Part shown: positions 1 through 4,810 of the stretch, in pieces
How positions within the stretch are numbered: the first letter of the stretch is position 1
How the letters are laid out: each line of letters opens with the position of its first letter
Assembly: GCA_946011705.1 (NCBI GenBank)
Contig: CAMGCA010000137.1
Coordinates: 1 to 5,903, forward strand
Direction: 5' to 3'
DNA length: 5,903 bases
DNA from: an uncultured Clostridia bacterium
GTDB lineage: Bacteria; Bacillota; Clostridia; Oscillospirales; Oscillospiraceae
Notes under the pieces: generated by a model
Told to the model about the DNA's origin: nothing
Database searches by the model: none
Seen by the model: only the letters and a program-made list of their open reading frames with translations
Translations under genes and position numbers: made by a program

Positions 1-46
1 TTTCTGGATTTTTTGTGCTTTTGTCCGGGTGATTGATTTTTTATGA

Positions 47-145
47 TTGTTCGAATTTTAGCGGCTGAAACTGTCGCTGAAGGAAGACTACGAGAAAATC
101 CTCTTTGCCTGCTCCGGCAGGAGCTGCGAGTATGCCTTTGCCAAT
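47..145 (+). other. Disrupted 5' coding remnant of the DUF2156 gene, with in-frame TAG
   Basis: In the frame of the downstream DUF2156 gene, bases 62-145 encode RLKLSLKEDYEKILFACSG and then SCEYAFAN before the ATG at 146. This matches the usual start of the family, where a short F-x-x-L-x-L segment is followed by a helix and a 'CEY.F.N.Y.W' segment. Upstream in the same frame, TTG TTC GAA TTT (47-58) would supply the family's opening residues, but TAG at 59-61 interrupts it. An ATG at 43 has a weak upstream GGTGAT, but it is one base out of frame. The region before about 61 is AT-rich and non-coding in look, with a -10-like TATGAT at 42-47. The break could be a nonsense mutation, an indel, a sequencing error, or a sign that translation starts later. 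Which of these holds is not decided by the sequence. Confidence 0.5.
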
Positions 146-982
146 ATGTACCTCTGGGGCCGTCAGGAGGGAGCGTTTTTCTCGGATTGCGTGGTTTTTT
201 TCTCCCATTTCAACGGGAAAAGCATCTATCCCTACCCCATGGGCGCCGGGGACCGGAGGGCGGCGCTGGAGCGGATTCTGGCGGATGCCCGGCAGCGGGG
301 CATTCCCTGCCGGATTACCAGCATGACAAAAGCGGAAGCGGAGGAGCTGGAAGGCTGGTTTCCCGGGAAATTCCTGATCCGCACGGACCGGGACGGGTTT
401 GACTACGTCTATGCCATCGATGATCTGGCCGATCTCAAGGGGCGGAAATTCCAGAAAAAGCGCAACCATGTGAACCGGTTCCGCGCTGAATACCCGGAGG
501 CGGTCAGCGTACCGCTGGAGCCGGACAATCTGGAAAAAGCCCAGGAAATGGTGGAGGACTGGTACCGCCAGCGTCTTGAGGAGGATCCCCATGGGGAGTA
601 TCTGCTGGAGAGAATTGCCATGGACCGGGCGTTCCGGCACTTTAAGGCTTTGGGAATGGAGGGCCTGATGCTCATGGATGGCGATCGGGTGCTGGCCGTG
701 ACCATGGCCTCCCGGCTGTCCCGCAATACCATGGACGTGCACTTCGAGAAGGCCCGGGAGGACGTGGATGGGGCCTACGCCGCCGTGAACTGCGAATTTG
801 CCCGGTTTCTGCGGGAAAAACACCCGGAGCTGGAATTCCTGAACCGGGAGGACGATATGGGGCTGGAAGGATTGCGAAAGGCCAAGCTCAGCTATCAGCC
901 TCACCATTTCGAGGAAAAGTATTGGGCCTGCCTGATGGAGGATCTGCATGGAGAAGGCTGCGCTGAGGACACTCTGGACTGA
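146..982 (+). CDS. Phosphatidylglycerol lysyltransferase C-terminal domain protein (DUF2156)
   Basis: This 278-residue frame, counted from the first ATG, belongs to the DUF2156/LPG_synthase_C group, which has two tandem GNAT-like folds. Family landmarks are the basic stretch KKRNHVNRF (about residues 104-112), DVHFEKA (197-203), and the C-terminal NREDDMGLEGLRKAKLSY (233-250) followed by QPHHFEEKYW. Related MprF domains move lysine or alanine from aminoacyl-tRNA to phosphatidylglycerol. The stand-alone cytosolic form seen here has no flippase helices, and its substrate is unknown. The ATG at 146 has no ribosome binding site at a useful distance, and starting there removes about 28 residues of the first domain. 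The true product is therefore probably about 306 residues, or the gene is decaying (see the 5' remnant). Its last 35 bases overlap the next gene in another frame, so the two are almost certainly co-transcribed. The family assignment is firm; the start is not. Confidence 0.85.
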   Translation: MYLWGRQEGAFFSDCVVFFSHFNGKSIYPYPMGAGDRRAALERILADARQRGIPCRITSMTKAEAEELEGWFPGKFLIRTDRDGFDYVYAIDDLADLKGRKFQKKRNHVNRFRAEYPEAVSVPLEPDNLEKAQEMVEDWYRQRLEEDPHGEYLLERIAMDRAFRHFKALGMEGLMLMDGDRVLAVTMASRLSRNTMDVHFEKAREDVDGAYAAVNCEFARFLREKHPELEFLNREDDMGLEGLRKAKLSYQPHHFEEKYWACLMEDLHGEGCAEDTLD

Positions 983-1664
983 GTGCTTTGGAAATGAGGA
1001 GGGCTGGATTGACACCTTTTTCGGCACTGCCTTTGACTCGGCCCATGTCTGCGGCCTGAACCGGCAGGGAGGGCTAGCCGCGGCGCTGTGCTGGATGGAT
1101 GCTTTCTGCGAAGGGCGGAAGCTGGCCTACCTCTACGCCATTGCTACGGCTCCCGCGTTTCGGCGTCAGGGCCTGTGCCGGGAGTTGATGAGGCTGACCC
1201 ATGAGAAGCTTTCGGAGCGGGGCTACGCCGGGGCAATCCTGGTTCCGGCGGATGCCTGTCTGCGGCAGATGTACGGGAATATGGGTTATGTAAACTTCGG
1301 CGGCATCCGGGAAATCACCGTCCGGGCGGGAACAAGCTGCTCCATATGGCAGCTTTCGCCGGTGGAATACGCGGCGGCCCGGCGGGCGTATCTGCCGGAG
1401 GGGGGCGTAGTGCAGGAGAATGGGGCCATCGAATACCTGGCTGCCGGGGCAAAGCTGTACGCGGGGGCGGATTTCCTGCTGGCTATGTCCGGGGACTTTG
1501 GCGTGGAGCTGCTGGGCAACACCGATGCGGCTCCCGGAATTCTGAGCGCCCTAGACTTGCAGGCAGGAACCTTCCGGGCACCGGGGGACAGGCCCTTTGC
1601 CATGTTCCACAGCCTCACCGGGGAACGCTGGACGCCCGGCTATTTCGGATTGGCCTTTGAATAA
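948..1664 (+). CDS. GNAT-family N-acetyltransferase
   Basis: This is a 238-residue protein with an N-terminal acetyl-CoA-binding GNAT domain. The core strand YLYAIATAPAFRRQGLCREL (about residues 61-80) carries the R/Q-x-x-G-x-A/C pyrophosphate-binding loop as RRQGLC (72-77). YGNMGYVNFG (109-118) is the usual C-terminal GNAT 'Y..xGF' element. The remaining 110 residues are a second, less recognisable domain, as in two-domain GNATs of the Eis-like kind; this comparison is tentative. The ATG at 948 is well supported by GGAGG at 937-941, six bases upstream. It lies inside the end of the DUF2156 gene (35-base overlap), which suggests translational coupling. The substrate cannot be read from the sequence. 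A hairpin terminator follows four bases after the stop. Confidence 0.88.
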   Translation: MEKAALRTLWTECFGNEEGWIDTFFGTAFDSAHVCGLNRQGGLAAALCWMDAFCEGRKLAYLYAIATAPAFRRQGLCRELMRLTHEKLSERGYAGAILVPADACLRQMYGNMGYVNFGGIREITVRAGTSCSIWQLSPVEYAAARRAYLPEGGVVQENGAIEYLAAGAKLYAGADFLLAMSGDFGVELLGNTDAAPGILSALDLQAGTFRAPGDRPFAMFHSLTGERWTPGYFGLAFE

Positions 1665-1667
1665 GAG

Positions 1668-1697
1668 AACCGGCGGAAAGCACTTCCGCCGGTTTTT
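1668..1697 (+). terminator. Rho-independent terminator after the GNAT gene
   Basis: Bases 1668-1678 (AACCGGCGGAA) pair perfectly with 1684-1694 (TTCCGCCGGTT) around a five-base loop, followed by a T5 run at 1693-1697. The hairpin lies four bases after the GNAT stop and overlaps the end of the convergent TraX gene. On the - strand the stem is followed only by CTCTTATT, so termination there would be weaker, though some bidirectional use is possible. Confidence 0.9.
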
Positions 1698-2379
1698 ACA
1701 GGAAAAAGCTGATGGCGTAAATGACCACCAGATGCGCCGGATAGTACAGGTAGAATATCCAGCCCAGCCGGTGCCTGCCCCGCTGGCCGTTGTACAGGGC
1801 AATGAGCGGCACAGTGAGCATGGCCCACCATTGCAGCCCGCCCAGGGACAGGCACAGCAGCAGCGTGCCAATGGCAAAGGCCGCGATATCCCGCCCGCCG
1901 AAGTACACAATCACCGGCAGCAGCACGCCCCAGATGCCGTAATCCACATGGAAGCCGGGCAGGAACAGACTCAGCTTTTCACAGACAAAATAGATTCCAA
2001 TGAACAGGACGGCGGTGGCGAGAACGGCACCGGGTGTCCTCTTTTTATGTGCCCATTCCACCGCGCAAATCAGGGCCACCGACAGGGAAAAGGTCACTAA
2101 GATGCACTGGTACAGGGAGCGGTCAACCGCGGCGTAGACCACCTGACACAGAAGCGCCAGCCCGAATAGCCGCAGAAAATAGGCCCTTCTGTCGTGGGTG
2201 TAGTGGCAGCCCTCGGCGATCATGTAGGCGTAGATGGGCATGGACAGCCTGCCGATGATGCGAAGAAACCGGTACTGGGGCAGCAGAATGACTCCAATGT
2301 GGTCGATGGTCATGGTGAGCATGGCAAGTATCTTGAGCTGATTGCCGGTAAGAGCGAACCGGGAGCGGATGGCGTTCAT
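1696..2379 (-). CDS. TraX-family integral membrane protein
   Basis: This is a 227-residue polytopic membrane protein of the TraX family (PF05857). The family signature is at the N-terminus: LTGNQLKILAMLTMTIDHIG (residues 10-29) with the conserved D-H, then RIIGRLSMPIYAYMIAEG (40-57). The C-terminus ends with FYLYYPAHLVVIYAI (209-223), also typical. About seven or eight hydrophobic segments are visible. TraX of the F plasmid acetylates the pilin N-terminus. Chromosomal copies in Firmicutes have no pilin partner nearby, and their substrate is unknown; none of the neighbours here is a conjugation gene. The start was set at ATG 2379 because AAGGAGG lies eight bases upstream and a strong promoter ends just before it. 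The frame stays open farther upstream, but that part runs through the promoter and terminator. The gene is probably monocistronic. Confidence 0.88.
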   Translation of the reverse strand: MNAIRSRFALTGNQLKILAMLTMTIDHIGVILLPQYRFLRIIGRLSMPIYAYMIAEGCHYTHDRRAYFLRLFGLALLCQVVYAAVDRSLYQCILVTFSLSVALICAVEWAHKKRTPGAVLATAVLFIGIYFVCEKLSLFLPGFHVDYGIWGVLLPVIVYFGGRDIAAFAIGTLLLCLSLGGLQWWAMLTVPLIALYNGQRGRHRLGWIFYLYYPAHLVVIYAISFFL

Positions 2380-2404
2380 GAAGGCCACCTCCTTTTGTGC
2401 GCAT

Positions 2405-2433
2405 ATTATAGCATTGCGGGGCTGGCCCGTCAA
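2405..2433 (-). promoter_or_regulatory. Strong housekeeping sigma promoter for the TraX gene
   Basis: On the - strand, TTGACG (2433-2428) is followed after exactly 17 bases by TATAAT (2410-2405). The -10 is preceded by TGC, giving a perfect extended -10 (TGCTATAAT). Transcription should start near 2398, leaving a leader of about 20 bases that contains the AAGGAGG site for the ATG at 2379. The -35 begins nine bases after the terminator of the upstream unit. Confidence 0.88.
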
Positions 2434-2441
2434 TGACAAGG

Positions 2442-2470
2442 AAAAACGGTGCCGATTTGGCACCGTTTTT
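2442..2470 (-). terminator. Rho-independent terminator after the DUF2975-like gene
   Basis: Bases 2442-2453 (AAAAACGGTGCC) and 2459-2470 (GGCACCGTTTTT) form a perfect 12-bp stem around a five-base loop. On the - strand the stem begins directly after the TGA of the DUF2975-like gene and ends in five Ts. The symmetric A and T runs mean it could also stop transcription on the + strand. It separates the PspC unit from the TraX promoter. Confidence 0.9.
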
Positions 2471-3004
2471 TCAGCATTTGCACTTTGCTTCTAGCGCCGC
2501 GCCGTAGCGGAAGATCATGGAGGCCAGAATCAGCACAATGCCCGTGGCAAGGCTGGGCAGATTGCTCCCAATGCCCAGATCTTCCACGCCGAAGCTGACA
2601 CCGATGACGCTTGCCAGCACCATGGCGGCAATGGGCAGCCAGATGCAGCGGATGCCCAGCCTGTTGGGCTGCTCCGCCCCGGCTTCCGTAAAGGGGGTGC
2701 CAGCGGCCTGCTCGGCTTTCAGATACCTGCCCGCGAAGCACAGCAGAATGGCTTCCGCAGTCAGCATGATACAATCGCCCAGAAGAACTGCCAGCATTTC
2801 GTTCCTGCCCCTGTCTGTGGAGAAAATGGTGACCGGCTCCCCGAACAGGCTGAACACCTGCCCGCCGGAGTACCAGCTGAACGCACACAGAGCGCCCACC
2901 GCGCAAATAATAGCGCAGACGATGGAGAACATGTAGGCGATCTTCGTCAGAACCTCAAAAACGTGGAAGGTCTTCTGAATCTTCTGGAGCTGTTCTATCC
3001 TCAC
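2471..3004 (-). CDS. Four-helix membrane protein, DUF2975-like
   Basis: This is a 177-residue membrane protein with four hydrophobic segments at roughly residues 22-44, 70-92, 119-141 and 148-167. The segment AGRYLKAEQAAGTPFTEAGAEQ (91-112), placed between helices 2 and 3, and the ending IFRYGAALEAK (164-174) resemble DUF2975 and related clostridial membrane proteins. Those often have a 'YF..E...GTPFT..GA..' loop and an 'IF.YGA.LQ' tail. The start is GTG (3004-3002), which overlaps the TGA of the PspC gene as GTGA, with GGGAGAAGG just upstream, so translation should be coupled to PspC. Members of this family are commonly next to small regulators, but no biochemical role is established for this one. 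The membrane topology is clear; the DUF assignment is tentative. Confidence 0.72.
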   Translation of the reverse strand: MRIEQLQKIQKTFHVFEVLTKIAYMFSIVCAIICAVGALCAFSWYSGGQVFSLFGEPVTIFSTDRGRNEMLAVLLGDCIMLTAEAILLCFAGRYLKAEQAAGTPFTEAGAEQPNRLGIRCIWLPIAAMVLASVIGVSFGVEDLGIGSNLPSLATGIVLILASMIFRYGAALEAKCKC

Positions 3005-3213
3005 ACCTTCTCTCCCTCAATGTACTGGGGCCGCTGGGGGATGATGACGGCGGCGATGATGTAGGCCCACAGACCTACGCCGCCGCAGAAGCCCAAGACC
3101 ACCCAAGCCAGACGAACGATGGTGGGGTCAATGTCAAAAAACTCACCGATGCCGCCGCAGACCCCCGCCAGCATGGCATTCTCCCGGGAACGATACAACT
3201 TTTTACCTTTCAT
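3001..3213 (-). CDS. Small PspC-domain membrane protein
   Basis: This 70-residue protein is almost entirely one PspC domain. It has the basic start KKLYRSRENAMLAGVCGGIG (residues 4-23), the EFFDIDPTIVRLAW segment (24-37) and a hydrophobic span to about residue 58, closing with IIPQ. In enterobacteria PspC is an inner-membrane sensor and effector of the phage-shock response to envelope stress. Short stand-alone PspC proteins are widespread in Firmicutes, where their role is less defined. The ATG at 3213 has AGGAGG a few bases upstream (3227-3222 region). The stop overlaps the next gene as GTGA. It lies 75 bp after the anti-sigma gene, with no clear terminator between, so read-through from the sigma operon is plausible. 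No psp A or B homologue is in the window. Confidence 0.92.
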   Translation of the reverse strand: MKGKKLYRSRENAMLAGVCGGIGEFFDIDPTIVRLAWVVLGFCGGVGLWAYIIAAVIIPQRPQYIEGEKV

Positions 3214-3288
3214 AATAGCTTCCTCCTGTTGTGGATTTCTTATGGCCTTATTCTATACAAAAGGGGGGAATTTCGATAGGCGATTTTT

Positions 3289-3951
3289 TCAGCCGGTTGT
3301 GTCGGAATTATAGATTACAGTGATATTTTTCGTGTCCGTTACAGAATCCTTGTCCACGGGAAGGACAAGGTGGAAGTTGGTGCCCGCCTCTGTTTCCTCT
3401 CCGGTGATGGTGATTTCACAGACACCGTCCGCAAGCGTCACATCCGTAACGGAGCAGGAAGGGGAGACGCTATCCACGGGGATCAGCAGCAGGTCGCTAT
3501 TGGAGAACCACGTTTCGTCGTAAAGAGCGCAGACATCCCGCAAAGCGTCCAACTGATAATATCTGCCCATTTCTGTGAAATAACCCTCCAATTCTGACCG
3601 GGAGGTAATGATTGCGGCTGAGTGGTCAATTTCCGCTGTGTGGGGCAGGTCAGGGGTCTCCACCATCGGGCAGGAAGGCACCGCGGCGGCCTCCATCCGG
3701 GGGGATTCGGCGGGAGCGGCCCCGGCATCCTGCATGACGGAGAAGGATACAGCCTTGTCTGCCTCCATGGATTTTTGTTGGGTAACCCGGAAAAGCGCGG
3801 CTGCGCACAGCACAACGGCAAGGCAGGCTGCCGTAGCAGCGTATGGCTTCAGAGGGATGACCCTTGGCTTCCGGCAGCGGTATTGCTCCGCATGGGCCAC
3901 CAGATCCTCTGGAAGCAAGGTCAGGGCGTCGTGAAATTGTTCGCTGGTCAT
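3289..3951 (-). CDS. Membrane-anchored anti-sigma factor-like protein
   Basis: This 220-residue protein begins with a short cytoplasmic part (residues 1-35) with an amphipathic stretch ALTLLPEDLVAHAEQYR. One transmembrane helix follows (about 36-54, rich in Ala, Leu and Cys), then a low-complexity Ala/Pro/Glu linker (about 75-105) and an exported C-terminal domain. That layout, directly after an ECF sigma gene, marks it as the likely anti-sigma factor. It lacks the HxxxCxxC zinc motif of ZAS anti-sigma factors. The exported part (WFSNSDLLLIPVD, then alternating beta-like segments) recalls PrcB-like or other clostridial anti-sigma sensor domains, but I cannot assign a family. It holds four cysteines (94, 141, 166, 178). 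ATG 3951 is chosen because it overlaps the sigma stop as ATGA and has AGGAGG ten bases upstream; a TTG two codons earlier is a weaker choice. Confidence 0.8.
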   Translation of the reverse strand: MTSEQFHDALTLLPEDLVAHAEQYRCRKPRVIPLKPYAATAACLAVVLCAAALFRVTQQKSMEADKAVSFSVMQDAGAAPAESPRMEAAAVPSCPMVETPDLPHTAEIDHSAAIITSRSELEGYFTEMGRYYQLDALRDVCALYDETWFSNSDLLLIPVDSVSPSCSVTDVTLADGVCEITITGEETEAGTNFHLVLPVDKDSVTDTKNITVIYNSDTTG

Positions 3952-4508
3952 AGACAAAACCCCTCCTTTTCCAAGTATTCCTTTAACCCCAGCCGGGTGC
4001 GGTAGAGAAGACTCTTGACCTTGCTCTCCGACATGCCCAGATACCGGGCGATCTCCTTCACCGGGTCTAAAAAGTAGTACCGGCCCAGAAAGGCGGCCTG
4101 AGTCTCCTTGCTTTGCAGCCGCAGATAGACCCCGATGGCATCGGCCAGGGCCTTGGCGTTGACGATTTCCTCGGCGGAATTCCCCCCGGACACGCAGTCG
4201 GACAGCTCCGACAGGGAGATGGCGTATTCAGAACCGGCCCGCTTGTCTCTTGTGCGGTAGCGGAACCGGTCAATGGAAATGCGGCGGGTCAGCTTGGCAA
4301 GATACGCCGATAGTACGCTGGGCCGGTGGGGCGGCATGGAATCCCAGGCGGCAAGGTAGGTGTCGTTGACGCTCTCCCGGCTGTCCTCCAGATTATTTAG
4401 TATGTTGTGGGCGATTTTTTCTAAGTAGCGGTCGTATTTCTTCTCGGTTTCCGCAATGGCCTGTTCACTGCGCTCCCAGTACAGGGCTACGATCTGTTCA
4501 TCCTCCAT
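3948..4508 (-). CDS. ECF-type RNA polymerase sigma factor
   Basis: This 186-residue sigma-70 family protein contains only regions 2 and 4, as in ECF sigma factors. Region 2 covers about residues 25-90, with EDSRESVNDTYLAAWDSMPP (41-60) as the core-binding region 2.2 and RRISIDRFRYRTRDKR (75-90) as region 2.4, which reads the -10. Region 4 covers about 120-182, with the helix-turn-helix VKEIARYLGMSESKVKSLLY (150-169) that reads the -35. The start at ATG 4508 is set by AGGAGG nine bases upstream; an upstream TTG (4544) would add 12 unlikely residues covering the leader. The gene overlaps the next one as ATGA, fixing a fixed-ratio sigma/anti-sigma pair. The regulated stress and target genes are unknown. 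A possible self-recognised promoter lies about 30 bases upstream. Confidence 0.93.
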   Translation of the reverse strand: MEDEQIVALYWERSEQAIAETEKKYDRYLEKIAHNILNNLEDSRESVNDTYLAAWDSMPPHRPSVLSAYLAKLTRRISIDRFRYRTRDKRAGSEYAISLSELSDCVSGGNSAEEIVNAKALADAIGVYLRLQSKETQAAFLGRYYFLDPVKEIARYLGMSESKVKSLLYRTRLGLKEYLEKEGFCL

Positions 4509-4517
4509 AGGGCAAAG

Positions 4518-4523
4518 CCTCCT
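4518..4523 (-). promoter_or_regulatory. Ribosome binding site deciding the sigma factor start
   Basis: AGGAGG on the - strand, nine bases before ATG 4508. It places the start at this ATG and makes the longer frame from TTG 4544 unlikely, because that frame would be translated through the ribosome binding site. Confidence 0.85.
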
Positions 4524-4536
4524 CTCATATGGAATA

Positions 4537-4561
4537 CTCGACAAAAATTATGGCAGGTTGC
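4537..4561 (-). promoter_or_regulatory. Candidate promoter of the sigma/anti-sigma operon, possibly ECF-type
   Basis: On the - strand GCAACC (4561-4556) is followed, after a T-rich spacer, by GTCGAG (4542-4537). AAC and GTC/CGTC elements are the common core of promoters read by ECF sigma factors, and a T-run in the spacer is frequent. The spacing (14 bases between AAC and GTC) is a little shorter than the usual 16 or so. The same stretch also holds TGCCATAAT (4555-4547), an extended -10-like match for the housekeeping sigma, with only a T-run where a -35 would be. Either could drive the operon. Confidence 0.4.
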
Positions 4562-4581
4562 GACAAAGCGAAAAAAGCCTT

Positions 4582-4591
4582 CCCCAGAGGG
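4582..4591. repeat. Target site duplication, left copy
   Basis: CCCCAGAGGG is repeated exactly at 4790-4799, directly outside both terminal inverted repeats of the element. Ten bases is within the range of target duplications made by IS231-like members of the IS4 family. If the inverted repeat is taken to include the extra GG/CC match, the duplication shortens to CAGA, so the exact boundary is ambiguous. Confidence 0.7.
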
Positions 4592-4789
4592 CAATGTCAT
4601 CAACTTAAGGAACCAGAGTCAACTTACGCTGTCATTGCGAGCCAGCGCGCACGCTGGCGTGGCAATCCGTTTCCCTTTACAATGTTGCTAATTCGTATGT
4701 GTTACCAAAGGAGAACGGATTGCCACGTCGCTGCGCTCCTCGCAATGACAGTGGTAGACGGTGTTTTAATGCTTAAGTTGATGACATTG
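4592..4789. mobile_element. MITE-like element of 198 bp with IS231/IS4-like ends
   Basis: The element is bounded by perfect 18-bp terminal inverted repeats, CAATGTCATCAACTTAAG at 4592-4609 and its reverse complement at 4772-4789, with a 10-bp direct repeat outside. It contains no credible reading frame and so would need a transposase acting in trans. The ATCAACTTAAG part resembles my recollection of IS231 terminal repeats (IS4 family), which also produce 10-12 bp duplications and favour GGG/CCC-containing targets; this needs a database check. The inside is mostly a second inverted repeat. Its sequence is more AT-rich at the ends and differs in look from the flanking genes. It occupies nearly all the gap between the ATPase gene and the sigma promoter. 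Confidence 0.75.
4629..4751. repeat. Nested inverted repeat, TGTCATTGCGAG...CGTGGCAATCCG type
   Basis: The left arm (4629-4669) and the right arm (4716-4751) match as reverse complements over CTGTCATTGCGAG (13 bases) and CGTGGCAATCCG (12 bases). The middles differ: the left arm carries a small palindrome CCAGCG-CGCA-CGCTGG (4642-4657), while the right arm has an 11-base GC-rich core. The 46-base spacer continues the symmetry weakly (TTCCCTTTAC against AAAGGAGAA). Arms of this CATTGCGAG...GGCAATCC kind recur as dispersed palindromes in many bacterial genomes. Confidence 0.8.
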
Positions 4790-4799
4790 CCCCAGAGGG
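4790..4799. repeat. Target site duplication, right copy
   Basis: Exact copy of CCCCAGAGGG found at 4582-4591. It coincides with the loop and inner stem of the reconstructed ABC-operon terminator. Confidence 0.7.
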
Positions 4800-4810
4800 G
4801 AGGGCCTTGT

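Larger units (their letters stand above)
4571..4808 (-). terminator. ABC-operon terminator split by the inserted element
   Basis: On the - strand, AAGGCCCTCCCC (4808-4797) lies three bases after the ATPase stop. Its partner GGGGAAGGC plus T6 (4585-4571) lies on the far side of the inserted element. Joined without the element, they make a hairpin with a TCT loop, nine stem positions with a single C-A mismatch, and a six-T tail, which is a good rho-independent terminator. With the insert in place the arms are about 210 bases apart, but they still flank self-complementary DNA. Confidence 0.7.

Noticed and set aside
41..1027. 328-codon - strand frame opposite the DUF2156 gene
   Set aside because: It is antisense to a clear family protein, has low-complexity Pro/His/Gln content and no recognisable domain.
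2380..2463. N-terminal extension of the TraX frame upstream of ATG 2379
   Set aside because: The extension covers the promoter, leader and part of the preceding terminator, and ATG 2379 has an ideal AGGAGG.
3214..3288. Promoter for the PspC gene in the 75-bp gap (TAGAAT at 3255-3250, - strand)
   Set aside because: There is no acceptable -35 at 16-18 bases and the match is weak. I also saw no hairpin terminator for the anti-sigma gene here, so read-through remains equally likely.
4509..4544. TTG start adding 12 residues to the sigma factor
   Set aside because: This stretch contains the ribosome binding site for ATG 4508, and the extra residues fit no part of the sigma fold.
4592..4789. CRISPR array or riboswitch in the gap between the ATPase and sigma genes
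   Set aside because: The repeats are inverted rather than regularly spaced direct repeats, and the direct repeats outside them mark an insertion rather than a leader RNA.
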